DNA of 64,000 nucleotides from Zingiber officinale (lineage: Eukaryota > Streptophyta > Magnoliopsida > Zingiberales > Zingiberaceae): the NCBI RefSeq assembly GCF_018446385.1, contig NC_056001.1, positions 108,478,436-108,542,435 on the forward strand, in the 5' to 3' direction. The notes beneath the pieces were generated by a model that was not told the DNA's origin, ran no database searches, and saw nothing but the letters and a program-made list of their open reading frames with translations. The translations under genes were made by a program, and so were the position numbers. Shown in pieces: positions 12,398-22,801 of this stretch (the first letter of the stretch is position 1; the number at the start of each line of letters is the position of its first letter).

Positions 12398-13538
12398 CCA
12401 TTGATCTAACTCCTACACATGAAGGAGTTTGAGTTGGATTTAAATGGATTTAAAGATGACTTATTTGAAGTAGACTCCTTAGATTTTCTATTTTACTCAA
12501 TATTTGAAGTAATTCAGCATATACTTAAACATATTTTGAAGTTTTGAATTGATATAATTAAATTTTGACAAGAATAATAATGTTAGTTAACTTTGGAATA
12601 ATATTAAAGATGGTTTTAAATTTTGGAATTTGAGTTTAAATAATTTTGAATTTAAGTTTTTTTTTAAAATAATTTTGAAATTCAAGTTTTGAAATTTAAG
12701 TTTTTTAAAATAATTTTGAAATTCAAGTTTTAAAATAATTTTGAAATTTAAGTTTAAAATAATTTTGAAATTTAAGTTTTTTAAAATAATTTTGAAATTT
12801 AGGTTTTTAAAATAATTTTGAAATTTAAGTTTTTAAAATAATTTTGAAGTTTAAGTTTAAAATAATTTTGAAATTTAAGTTTTTAAAATAATTTTGAAAT
12901 TTAAGTTTAAAATAATTTTGAAATTTAAGTTTAAAATAATTTTGAAATTTAAGTTTTTAAAATAATTTTGAAATTTAAGTTTTTAAAATAATTTTGAAGT
13001 TTAAAATAATTTTGAAATTTAAGTTTTTAAAATAATTTTGAAGTTTAAAATAATTTTGAAATTTAAGTTTAAAAAAATTTTGAAATTTAAGTTTTAAGTT
13101 TAAAATAATTTTGAAATTTAAGTTTAAAATAATTTTGAAATTTAAGTTTTTAAAATAATTTTGAAATTTAAGTTTAAAATAATTTTGAAATTTAAGTTTA
13201 AAATAATTTTGAAACTTAAGTTTAAAATAATTTTGAACGTTAAGTTTTTGAAAGTTAAGTTTTTAAAATAATTTTAAGTTTAAAATAATTTTGAAGTTTA
13301 AGTTTGAAATTAAGTTTTTGAAATTTAAATTTTTGAAATTTAAATTAATTATCAGTTTGGTTTTAATTACTTAGTCATCTCACCCGATCTAAATTCTCAA
13401 TCAGGGAATCCTATAATTTTTGTCATATGAATTGAGGTTCAATTTAAGGGTTTGGTTTAGTCTTGTGTTAGATTCAGGTTTAGCTTTGGGTTCAACAAGT
13501 AAGCATTCTTTGGATAAACTTCTGGGCTATGGTGAGTC
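12398..13538 (-). repeat. AT-rich minisatellite in the SIRE gag-pol spacer (left half)
   Basis: From about 12560 to 13345 the plus strand is an imperfect tandem array of a 20-24 bp unit, AAAATAATTTTGAAATTTAAG with variable T runs. It lies just upstream of the protease motif. The array carries no reading frame of interest and separates gag from pol by far more than usual. The final 190 bp before the nested element are ordinary AT-rich spacer. Confidence 0.85.
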
Positions 13539-13543
13539 ACAAG
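13539..13543. other. Target-site duplication ACAAG, left copy
   Basis: ACAAG directly precedes the LTR start at 13544 and is repeated at 20238-20242 directly after the other LTR. Confidence 0.9.
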
Positions 13544-13737
13544 TGTTGGTGCAACCTTAGGTCAAGGTTGACTTGGTTGACCTGACTCGAGTTGGTAAAG
13601 GGTGACCTGACTCGAGTTGTATTTTGATGTTTGACAATGTTTGACGAGAGTAGAAAAGTTGTATTCTGATGTGTTGACAAGAATACAAACTTGGGAGATT
13701 GTTGGTGCAACCATAGGTCAAGGTTGATCTGGTTGAC

Positions 13738-14060
13738 CTGAAAAGTCCAAGCAGGGAGCTTGGCACTGGAAAAGTCCAAGTATGGAGACTTGGCACTGGA
13801 AAAGTCCAAGCAGGGAGCTTGGCACGCGAAAAGTCCAAGTATGGAGACTTGGCACGGGAAAAGTCCAAGTATGGAAACTTGGCTCTGGAAAAGTCCTGGT
13901 GAGTGAAGCCAAGCAGTGAGAAAGTCCTAACTGGGATGTTAGGCAGTTGGAAAGTCCTGATGAGTGAAGCCGAGGCGGAGAAAGTCCTAAGCGGGATGTT
14001 AGGCGTGGAAATCTGGTGAGTGAAGCCGGTGAAAGTCCAGTGAGTGAAGCCGGGCAAGGA
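13738..14060 (+). repeat. Array of about 30-bp hairpin-forming units in U3
   Basis: Units of the form AAAAGTCCAAG...GGAGACTTGGCAC repeat about ten times with changes. Each can pair CCAAG with CTTGG across a short loop. The same array occurs at about 18834-19150 in the other LTR. Confidence 0.8.
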
Positions 14061-14256
14061 AAATCCAGATGGATCGGGGATGATCGGACATCGGTGTAGA
14101 GAAAAGTCCAAGTGGGTCAAAGGATTGGCCGGACACTTGGTGGAGAGTCTTAGCGGTCAAGGGGCCGGATGCTAAGCATGATGTACCAACAGTCAAGGTT
14201 GACCGGATGTTGGTTTAGGAGACTTGGGACTTGGTTTGGGCAAAACCAAGCTCGGA

Positions 14257-14620
14257 TCGATGCAGATCGATCGGTGATACGTTGTGTCGATCGATCGGTG
14301 ACCGATCGGATAACAAACGAAGGTTCTGTAAGACATCGATCGGTGGAGACCGATCGGAAGAGTTGAGCAGACACGGCCACCTCTCGTACAAGAGGTGGGA
14401 TCGGTCCGGGAACCGATCGGGGCTGATCGGTCCCCATGACCGATCAGCAGAGCCTGATCGGTCCACGGGACCGATCGAGTACGCAGAGTTGGGCAACTCT
14501 GCGTCTGATCGATGCGGGGACCGATCAGCATAAGCCTGATCGGTCCCCGATCGATCGAGACCAGCCCCGACCGATCGGTGATGCACGATCGGTCCACCTG
14601 CCGTTGCGACACAACGGCTA
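14257..14620 (+). repeat. Cluster of GATCGGTC/GACCGATC palindromes in the LTR
   Basis: More than fifteen GATCGG or CCGATC words occur here, many as inverted pairs separated by 2-8 bases. The matching cluster at 19345-19680 is diverged by indels. A smaller related block lies in the internal region at 17880-17990. Confidence 0.85.
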
Positions 14621-14648
14621 GATTCTGTGTCTTCTTCGCAGGTGCAGG

Positions 14649-14655
14649 TATAAGA
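14649..14655 (+). promoter_or_regulatory. LTR TATA box (gag-only element)
   Basis: TATAAGA followed by CCTCTACAGGAGACGAAG. The same box is at 19725-19731 in the 3' LTR. Confidence 0.5.
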
Positions 14656-15161
14656 CCTCTACAGGAGACGAAGAAGATAACAACTCTCTTCCTCACGACA
14701 CTGCGATTTGAGCTTTGCTGAGCTCCTCTTTGCTGAAGCTTCGCGTGAGCTTCGTGCTGGTTTTCTAGCTGCTGGCATCCGTGAAGCTGCTGCTTCATCA
14801 ACGGACTCCAGACGAGAAGGCAAGCTTGTTTGTTTTACATTCATATTGTTCTTGCTCTTCTTTGTATCTCCTGTATTGCTTTTGCAAAAGATTGTGGCGA
14901 GGTTTCTCCACCCATAAGGAGTTCTTGTTAGCCGGTTTTCCGGGGACTCATCCACCGACGGATTGATAGGCTTCGTCCACCTTACGGACACGCCGAGGAG
15001 TAGGAGTTCATCTCCGAACCTCGTTATATGGTTTGTCTTTCTTCTCTTGTTTTCTTTCTACGTTGTATTTCCGCTGCACTAACCTAATCGTAGGAAGAAA
15101 CGCGAAAGTTTGGGGTCGGCTATTCACACCTCCCTCTCTAGCCGTACAAAGGATCCCAACA

Positions 15162-15175
15162 AGTGGTATCAGAGC
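15162..15175 (+). other. Primer-binding site (tRNA-iMet type) of the gag-only element
   Basis: AGTGGTATCAGAGC directly follows the 5' LTR and matches the initiator-methionine primer site of plant copia elements. Confidence 0.88.
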
Positions 15176-15222
15176 GAGGTCGCTCTTCATCGGATCAACA
15201 CCCGTGGGAGCAAAGCTAGAGA

Positions 15223-16695
15223 ATGGATCTCTATAGAGAAGACATCACCATTCCACCCTTCTACGAATGCGGTGACTTCGCGTATTGGAAGGTAAGGATG
15301 AAGTACTTTCTTATGACTAACATAATGAATTGGTTTTGTGTACAAGAAGGTTTTATTCCTCCGGTGGATAAGGAAGGAAAACCACTTGAGAAGAAGGAGT
15401 GGACAAGAGAACAAATTCACAAATCCGAAATCAATGAAGAGGTAACGAGAATAATTGAATTTTCATTGCCTTCTAACATCTTGTGTAAGATAGGTTACAA
15501 CAATGCCAAGGAATTATGGGATAACTTGGCCAAGTTCCATGAGGGAAGCTCAAATTCAAGCCATGAAGAGGAGCTAAGTGAGCCAAGTAGCTCACATCAT
15601 GGAGGAGAGGAATTAGAAGTTGAGGGTTACTCAACATCTAAGGACGAAGAGGAGGAGAGTTCTTCTTCAAGTTCGGAGCAAGAAGAAGAAGCTTCTACCT
15701 CCGAAAGGGATGAAGAAGAGAGCTCGCATCCACCCTCAACCCTAGGTAACTCAAGCAATTTAAGTTCAATTAAATTACACATTATGTGCTTTGAGTGTAG
15801 GGAACATGGACATTACAAGAGTAAGTGTCCGAAGAGGGTCAGAAAGACTCCACCGGCACCAAAGGTCAAGGAAGCCGGAGTCCCAACACGCAAGGGCAAG
15901 GAGCACGTGGTGTGCTTCCAATGCAAGCGAAGGGGACATTATCGGAGCCAATGTCCGAGAGGGAGGCAATCTCACAAGGACAAGAGATCGAGCACATGTA
16001 TAGGGGGAGCTAGGGCAAACTCTAAGGTAATCTCTAAGGCACATTCTTGCAATTCTAGTAGGATGCATGCTAGTAGCCTTATTGCTATTGTCAAGAATGA
16101 TAAGCATGTTAATTATAGAAATCGATACACATGCTTAGGTGCCAAACATGTGAGCCTAGATAAGGATAACACTAGGAAAGCCAACCCTAGAATTAACTCA
16201 TCTAAGGCTAAGGAAAATCTAGGTAGAAATCCCAAATCATCTAGACATATGCCTAGGAATACCTCAAAGAAAAATGACAAATTAACACTTGAGGTATTAG
16301 AGAGGGAAAATCAAGTCTTGAGGTCAAGACTTGATAATTTAGAAAAGGCTCTTAAAAACATGGAGAAGTCATCTCTAGGGTTTAAGAGTCAAAAACCCAA
16401 GTCCAAGGACAAGAAAGGTTTGGGTCACAAACCTAAGTCCCAAGTGGTCAAGCCCACTTATCATAGTGTTCCATTCGATTATGGAACAAAACCTAGGGCT
16501 AGGAAGACCATTATCAAGGTCACAAGGGAAGTCACCCCTATAGTTGACCTTGATGAGACCCAAATGACCAAGGCTTTAAAGCCTAAGAGGGTCATTAGGA
16601 GGGTTGCTAGGGAAGTTATCCCTAGTGAATATTTAGTGAACCCAATGAGCTCTAATAGGTATTGGGTTCCTAGGAGCATCTTCTCTACCCCATAA
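15223..16695 (+). CDS. Gag-like nucleocapsid protein of the gag-only element, 490 aa, intact
   Basis: An uninterrupted frame starts at the first ATG after the primer site. The N-terminus (YECGDFAYWKVRMKYFLMTN, residues 14-33) is the conserved copia Gag start. Residues about 112-175 are acidic and serine-rich. Two CCHC zinc knuckles follow at residues 189-202 (CFECREHGHYKSKC) and 231-244 (CFQCKRRGHYRSQC). The tail is lysine-rich, has a short coiled coil (about 355-385) and ends near RYWVPRSIFS, a SIRE-type Gag motif. Compared with the SIRE gag at 20872-22551, most of the central UBN2-like capsid region is missing after LWDNLAKFHEGSS. Expected role: binding element RNA during particle assembly with partner proteins. 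The frame ends in TAA with no pol after it. Confidence 0.88.
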   Translation: MDLYREDITIPPFYECGDFAYWKVRMKYFLMTNIMNWFCVQEGFIPPVDKEGKPLEKKEWTREQIHKSEINEEVTRIIEFSLPSNILCKIGYNNAKELWDNLAKFHEGSSNSSHEEELSEPSSSHHGGEELEVEGYSTSKDEEEESSSSSSEQEEEASTSERDEEESSHPPSTLGNSSNLSSIKLHIMCFECREHGHYKSKCPKRVRKTPPAPKVKEAGVPTRKGKEHVVCFQCKRRGHYRSQCPRGRQSHKDKRSSTCIGGARANSKVISKAHSCNSSRMHASSLIAIVKNDKHVNYRNRYTCLGAKHVSLDKDNTRKANPRINSSKAKENLGRNPKSSRHMPRNTSKKNDKLTLEVLERENQVLRSRLDNLEKALKNMEKSSLGFKSQKPKSKDKKGLGHKPKSQVVKPTYHSVPFDYGTKPRARKTIIKVTREVTPIVDLDETQMTKALKPKRVIRRVAREVIPSEYLVNPMSSNRYWVPRSIFSTP

Positions 16696-18614
16696 ATGGG
16701 TTAGAGAGTGTCAACTCCAATAAGAAGGGTAGTTAACCCAACTTTGAGGAATTGACACTCAAGGAGCATTTTCAAGGTTTTGTGAACCTTTGAAAATGAA
16801 ATGGAATTATCATTTACTCCTTGGAAGAGTAAAATGTGCCATTATGGAAAAGAATGATTTTAATTGGCACAATTTGGGAAAATCTAGAGAACTCTCGAGG
16901 AAAAATGAAACATGCCAAGTTTTGAGGATAAATTTGATCTTTAAGTGGCATGAATTAATCTAGAGTTCAAGAAGTGTCAAAATTAGGATTTTGGCATTTT
17001 AGGGCAATCAAGGGTTAAATTCTAGGTTAGCAAAGTGGTTAAGGATACTTAGATAGGTAATCTAGGTATATTTATTTGTGCTAACTTGCCATGATTGGTT
17101 GCCATATGCCATGCCATGACATCATATTTATTTTATTATCATTTGAAATGTCATGATAATGCTTAGGCTAGTTTATATGTCATGCTTTATTTAAGTTTTC
17201 AAACTTTATGCCATGACATCATGACATTGGCACATGTTATTATGTATGACATCATTATATGCCATGTCATCATCTTGTGCATTAATGATCAATGAAATTG
17301 ATTTAAGGATGAAAAACACATTTTGATATTGAGATCAAATTTGTGTTTAGAAAATGCATGAGAACTTAGCCTAAGTTGACCTTAATCCATATCTCACATC
17401 AAATTGACTTGAATGTGGTTTGATACACCTTAGATGTGTGTGAGATATTAGGATCATGAGTTAGGATCAAGGTGCATAGTCCTTGTACCTAGATGACCCT
17501 AATTCAAGAAATTGAGGATCATAGGGAAAGCTTGTGTACAAGTCATGTACATCTAGCCCTAAGATTATGGTCCCAAATTCAAATGGTTTTAAAAGCGTTT
17601 TAAAATTGATTTGAAAAACCTTGATGAAGTTTTCCTAGTGATAGCATTCATCATTGAACATTGTGATACAAAGTTGAGTTAAACTTGAACTATTTCAAAG
17701 TTTTTAAACTTTGTATCAAGATTGAAAAATGGAAGTTATTTTCATAGAAAACTATTTTTCCATGATAGTATATGTTATGAGGAATGTATCCTCAAAATTT
17801 CACAATTTTTCGAATTTTCTGGAATTTTCTAGGAGTTTCTGAATTTCGGGAAGGAAATTTCAGAAATCGCCTATCAGAGTCTGGATCGGTCTGGGGACCG
17901 ATCCAGGGGGTCCCTGATCGTCCGGTGACCGATCAGTGACGATCCAGTGCGATCAGTGAAGCGTGGATCGGTCTGGGGACCGATCAGTGCGTGCCAGTTT
18001 CTGATTTTCAGCTGTTGGTCTGAAATTTCAGCTGGAAGTTGGGTTTTGTGGATTTCTAAAGTTTTGAAACTCTCCAAGACATTGTTGGTGCAATGGTCAA
18101 GGGGGAGTTTTACCTAATTGTCAAGGGGGAGTTGACTTTTAGGGGGAGTTTTTACTCCAAAATACTTTTGAGGATTAGTGATATGGGATTATCACTAAGT
18201 TGATTGTTGAGTTTAGTATCAAGGGGGAAATTAAGAGTTTCAATGAAAGGTATGGGACTTTCATTAGGAAGAAACTCTTGACCTTGATACCCTCCTTTTT
18301 CTTTTTGATGTGTGTCAAAAAGGGGAGAGCGTTCATTGGAGAATTATTGGAGAACCCAAGTTAGGTTATCGGGTTAACCTAAGCTAGGGGAAGAATGTCA
18401 AGGAATGTTCAAGGAAGAACATTGGAATTCTTTTTGATGTGTGTCAAAAAGGGGGAGAATTATTGGAGAACCCAAGTTAGGTTATCGGGTTAACCTAAGG
18501 GGAGAATGTCCAGAGAATGTTCAAGGAAAGAACATTGGACATTGGAAGATGGTTGGAAAACCTAAGTTAGGTTATCGGGTTAACCTAACTTGATTTTGGA
18601 TTTTGTCAAACATC
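16696..18614 (+). other. Non-coding internal region of the gag-only element
   Basis: No pol similarity is visible in any frame. The first 1.2 kb is AT-rich with many ATGCCATGACATCAT-like words (17090-17280). At 17880-17990 is a GATCGGTC/GACCGATC block as in the LTRs. From 18090 on there are several AAGGGGGAG tracts. Three copies of a segment with the inverted repeat GTTAGGTTA...TAACCTAAC or a one-sided variant lie at about 18364, 18475 and 18563. Confidence 0.8.
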
Positions 18615-18628
18615 AAAAAGGGGGAGAT
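18615..18628 (+). other. Polypurine tract of the gag-only element
   Basis: AAAAAGGGGGAGAT immediately precedes the 3' LTR start. The same sequence precedes the SIRE 3' LTR on the other strand. Confidence 0.88.
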
Positions 18629-20237
18629 TGTTGGTGCAACCTTAGGTCAAGGTTGACTTGGTTGACCTGACTCGAGTTGGTAAAGGGTGACCTGACTCGA
18701 GTTGTATTTTGATGTTTGACAATGTTTGACGAGAGTAGAAAAGTTGTATTCTGATGTGTTGACAAGAATACAAACTTGGGAGATTGTTGGTGCAACCATA
18801 GGTCAAGGTTGATCTGGTTGATCTGGTTGACCTGAAAAGTCCAAGCAGGGAGCTTGGCACTGGAAAAGTCCAAGTATGGAGACTTGGCACTGGAAAAGTC
18901 CAAGCAGGGAGCTTGGCACGCGAAAAGTCCAAGTATGGAGACTTGGCACGGGAAAAGTCCAAGTATGGAGACTTGGCACTGGAAAAGTCCTGGTGAGTGA
19001 AGCCAGGCAGTGAGAAAGTCCTAACTGGGATGTTAGACAGTTGGAAAGTCCTGGTGAGTGAAGCCGGTGATGGAAAGTCCTAACTGGGATGTTAGGCGGT
19101 GTGAAAATCCTGGTGAGTGAAGCGGTGAAAGTCCCGTGAGTGAAGCCGGCAGGAAAATCCGGATGGATCGGGGATGATCGGACATCCGGTGTAGAAAAAG
19201 TCCAAGTGGGTCAAAGGATTGACCGGACACTTGGTGGAGAGTCTTAGCGGTCAAGGGACCGGATGCTAAGCATGATGTACCAACAGGTCAAGGTTGACCG
19301 GATGTTGGTTTAGGAGACTTGGGACTTGGTTTGGGCAAAAGCCAAGCTCGGATCGATCTGCAGATCGATCCGATCGTTGTGTATCGATCGATCGGTGACC
19401 GATCGGATAACAAAAGGGTTCGTAAGACATCGATCGGTCCGGAGACCGATCGGAAGAGTTGAGCGAGACACGACCACCTCTCGCAGAGGTGGGATCGTCC
19501 GGGACCGATCGGGGAGACTGATCGGTCCCATGACCGATCGGCTGATCGATGATCGGGGTACGCACTGAGAGTTGGGCAACTCTGTGCTCTATTCTGATCG
19601 GGGGACCGATCAGCATAGAGCCTGATCGGTCCCCGGACCGATCCCACCTCGATCAGGGTGATGCCTGATCGGTCCACACTAGCCGTTGCGACACAACGGC
19701 TAGATTTCTGTCTTCTTCGTTGTGTATAAGACCTCTACAGGAGACGAAGAATACAACAACACTCTTCCTCACGACACTGCGATTTGAGCTTTGCTGAGCT
19801 CCTCTTTGCTGAAGCTTCGCGTGAGCTTCGTGCTGGTTTTCTAGCTGCTGGCATCCGTGAAGCTGCTGCTTCATCAACGGACTCCAGACGAGAAGGCAAG
19901 CTTGTTTGTTTTACATTCATATTGTTCTTGCTCTTCTTTGTATCTCCTGTATTGCTTTTGCAAAAGATTGTGGCGAGGTTTCTCCACCCATAAGGAGTTC
20001 TTGTTAGCCGGTTTTCCGGGGACTCATCCACCGACGGATTGATAGGCTTCGTCCACCTTACGGACACGCCGAGGAGTAGGAGTTCATCTCCGAACCTCGT
20101 TATATGGTTTGTCTTTCTTCTCTTGTTTTCTTTCTACGTTGTATTTCCGCTGCACTAACCTAATCGTAGGAAGAAACGCGAAAGTTTGGGGTCGGCTATT
20201 CACACCCCCCTCTCTAGCCGTACAAAGGATCCTAACA
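18629..20237 (+). repeat. 3' LTR of the gag-only element
   Basis: 1609 bp. Starts TGTTGGTGCAACC and ends GGATCCTAACA; collinear with 13544-15161. About 460 bp at the right end differ from the 5' LTR at two positions, while the palindrome cluster at 19345-19680 has many indels. Confidence 0.92.
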
Positions 20238-20242
20238 ACAAG
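20238..20242. other. Target-site duplication ACAAG, right copy
   Basis: ACAAG follows the LTR end and matches 13539-13543. Confidence 0.9.
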
Positions 20243-20871
20243 GAGCTCATTAAAGTAACCATGCCTTCGAGGTTTTCCAAATAGTCCTACCCATTGAACT
20301 TAATACTAAAACTTGGTCTAACTAGTTAGGATCCATTTAAGGGTAGCTTCGGTCAGTTCCACTTGGCCAAATGCACTAGGTCGAAGCCATATCTTCCTAG
20401 ACATGCGATGCCCAAGCTTCCCTAACGTACTATCATCCAAAAACTTCACCAGTACTGTGGTTCAAGTTAAACTTATCCCGTTTTAATCTAACCTTAATTA
20501 CCCTGCCGGGTAATCTATTCTTGTTTTACCCATTCCGGGTAAATTAGGTTCAGTTACCCTGTCGGGTAGTTCAGTTGGAGGTGCCAGCTAGTTTGGATCC
20601 TCCATCTACTTTTCATTTTTATAATTTCGACTTGTTGAATTTTGAATTTGTAATTTAATTCTGAATTTTTAATTTAATTTTGAATTTTGAATTTGTATTT
20701 TAATTTTGAATTTTTAATTTCAAATTTTGAATTTTGAATTTGTAATTTAATTTTGAATTTGTATTTTAATTTTGAATTTCTAATTTTGAATTTTAAATTT
20801 GTATTTTAATTTTGAATTTTGAATTTAATTTCGAATTTTAAATTTTGAATTTGATTTTTAATTTTGAATTT
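20243..20871 (-). other. SIRE gag-pol spacer (right half), AT-rich repeats
   Basis: Three palindromic words of the form TACCC....GGGTA lie at about 20508-20560. From 20630 to 20880 the plus strand is a degenerate TTTTGAATTT repeat of 18-22 bp. No coding sequence was recognised. This is the continuation of the spacer at 12398-13538, split by the nested element. Confidence 0.7.
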
Positions 20872-22551
20872 TTAATTTAATTTCGAATTTTGAATTAAGA
20901 TCGTTTTCATTTTAGCTTTCCCTGGATCACGGCCTCGATATGGTCTGTCGAGGTAGTATATTTGATCCTTCGGAACCCAGTATTGGCCAAGTCCAATTTG
21001 ATTGATCAATTTGGACTTGGGGACCCATGCTTGGACTGATTTACTACTTTGTTTGTTTATTAAGGACAAATAAGATTTATATTTCTTTTTACTTTTATAT
21101 CCTAGCCCAGTTCTATTGTAGACGGCTCTTTGTGTCCCAAGAATTAGATCCAAATTCTTGGAGCCCAGAGAGAACTTTTCTAAAGTAATTTTTAAATCTT
21201 TTAACTGATTTTTCAGATTTGAATTTTCTTTCTCAAGTTGTTGTACTTGAGTTGAATCTTCAGTTTGAACTTGATTAGGTAAAGATTTTGAGTTAGTTAC
21301 TCCTTTAAGAATGGTTACTTCTTTTAGAAGTGACTTAATTTTCAAATTTGATTTGGCTAATTTGCGAAGTAAATAATTGACTAAGTTATTAAGCCTAGGA
21401 ATACTTACAGCGGAGTCTGGCCCTTCGGAAACGGATGCGGATCCGTGGCTTTGCTCGGAGTCGGCTTCTGATTCGCTCTCGGATTCGATGATCTGGTCCC
21501 GGGCCATCAATGCGAGTAAACTCGTTTGGTCGAGTTCGTCGTCTTCGTCCTCCGAAGAAGATTCGTCCCAGGTTGCCTTTAGGGCCTTCTTTCTTCTTTG
21601 CTTCTTGGCTTCCTTTTGATTGGGGCAGTTGGCTTTTATATGCCCCTTCTGGTTGCACCCGTAGCAAGTGACTTCGAACTTTGCCTTTGAGTTCTGTTGA
21701 GCCTCCTTGGATTGAACTGCCTTCTTTAGATCTTTCTTGTTGAATCCCTTCTTCTTCTTGTAGAGCTTCTTCACGAGATTCACTAGTTCGTTGGTCAGTT
21801 CATCCTCTGAATCTTCTGAGTCGGGTTCGTCTTCTGATTCCGATTCAATCTTTCGCTGTACTCTTGATTCCCTTGTTCGACTTGTACCTGCAACCAAAGC
21901 AATGCCCTTCTCGGATGGCTATGCATTAGTTTATTCATGGAGTTCAAATTCACTAAATAATTCGTCTAATTTTAAGGAAGACAAATCCTTAGAGACTTTG
22001 TAGGCATCTACCATTGATGCCCACAATGAGCTCCTAGGAAATGAGTTAAGAGCATACCTTATTATATCTCTGTTTTCTACCTTTTGCCCGATTCCATGAA
22101 GGGAGTTCAGAATATCTTGAATTCGAGCGTGTAAAGAACTTGCCGTCTCGCCTTCCTGCATTTTCAAATTGTATAATTTGTTAAGTAACAAATCACGCTT
22201 ACTTACCTTGGTTTCCGAGGTGCCCTCGTGAAGTTCGATCAGTTTCTCCCATAGTTCCTTTGCAGAGGAGAATGGACCGGCTCTGTTGAGCTCTTCTTTG
22301 GTCAGACCGCACTGGATGGTGCAAGTGGCTTTGGCGTCGGCTTCCACTTTTTTGATAAATGCGGGCTCCCAGTTCTCACAGGATGTAGGCTTACCGTCTG
22401 TACCAGTTGGTAGTTGCAGTCCTGTTTTGACGATCATCCAGGTGTCGAACTAGATCTTTAGATATATCTCCATTCGCCCCTTCCAATATCCGAAGTCTTC
22501 TCCGGAAAATAATGGGGGACGAACGGTGCTATATCCTTCTTGTTGGGCCAT
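20872..22551 (-). pseudogene. SIRE gag with three in-frame stops
   Basis: The ATG at 22551 opens a 560-codon frame with no frameshift but three stops: TAG 22452-22450, TAA 21933-21931 and TAG 21921-21919. Each is one C-to-T step from a glutamine codon. The N-terminus (FSGEDFGYWKGRMEIYLK) is the usual copia Gag start. A UBN2-type capsid region (about residues 75-200) follows, then an acidic segment, one CCHC knuckle (CYGCNQKGHIKANC) and a coiled coil. A C-terminal QYWVPKDQIYY motif resembles the nested element's Gag end. Expected role: capsid and RNA packaging. Otherwise well preserved. Confidence 0.9.
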
Positions 22552-22787
22552 TTAGATCTATAAAAACAGAAACAACAAGATCTATTCCAAGACTAAGTCT
22601 TGGATTAGTAGTGCGGGAGGAAGGAAAAAAAAATAACAGGCTCAAGTGGTATTGACCAACTTTGAGCAGAAAATCGATTCGTAAAAAGAAATTAGAATAT
22701 AGCTATGAGGCTAAATTCTAATCGACTCCGAACAAAACCACGAAAAAATTGTCTCGAATAGTGGTTGCACTGATTCAAGACGACCCC

Positions 22788-22800
22788 GCTCTGATACCAA
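22788..22800 (-). other. Primer-binding site (tRNA-iMet type) of SIRE
   Basis: On the minus strand TTGGTATCAGAGC follows the LTR end CCAACA after one base. Confidence 0.9.
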
Positions 22801-22801
22801 T

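Larger units (their letters stand above)
13544..15161 (+). repeat. 5' LTR of the gag-only element
   Basis: 1618 bp. It contains a direct copy of its own start (13692 repeats 13544), an array of about 30-bp CCAAG...CTTGG units (13738-14060), a cluster of GATCGGTC/GACCGATC palindromes (14257-14620) and a TATA box at 14649. The last 460 bp match the other LTR almost perfectly, whereas the palindrome cluster differs by many small indels. Short open frames here are by-products of the repeats. Confidence 0.92.
13544..20237 (+). mobile_element. Complete gag-only LTR retrotransposon (TR-GAG/LARD-like), nested in SIRE
   Basis: Two LTRs (1618 and 1609 bp) beginning TGTTGGTGCAACC and ending CAACA or TAACA bound the element. 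It is flanked by the duplication ACAAG. A primer site follows the first LTR and a purine tract precedes the second. The only coding region is a gag ORF of 490 codons. No protease, integrase, RT or RNase H remnant was seen in the following 1.9 kb. Such non-autonomous elements with an intact gag are known in plants as TR-GAG. The gag C-terminus and the LTR ends suggest a SIRE-family partner that supplies the enzymes. Confidence 0.93.

Noticed and set aside
14150..14801. Overlapping open frames rich in DRS/IGP repeats
   Set aside because: Produced by the GATCGGTC palindrome cluster. They occur in all frames and are scrambled in the second LTR.
18364..18590. Telomere-like GTTAGGTT words
   Set aside because: Only three copies, as inverted repeats inside a retrotransposon 3' region; not a telomeric array.
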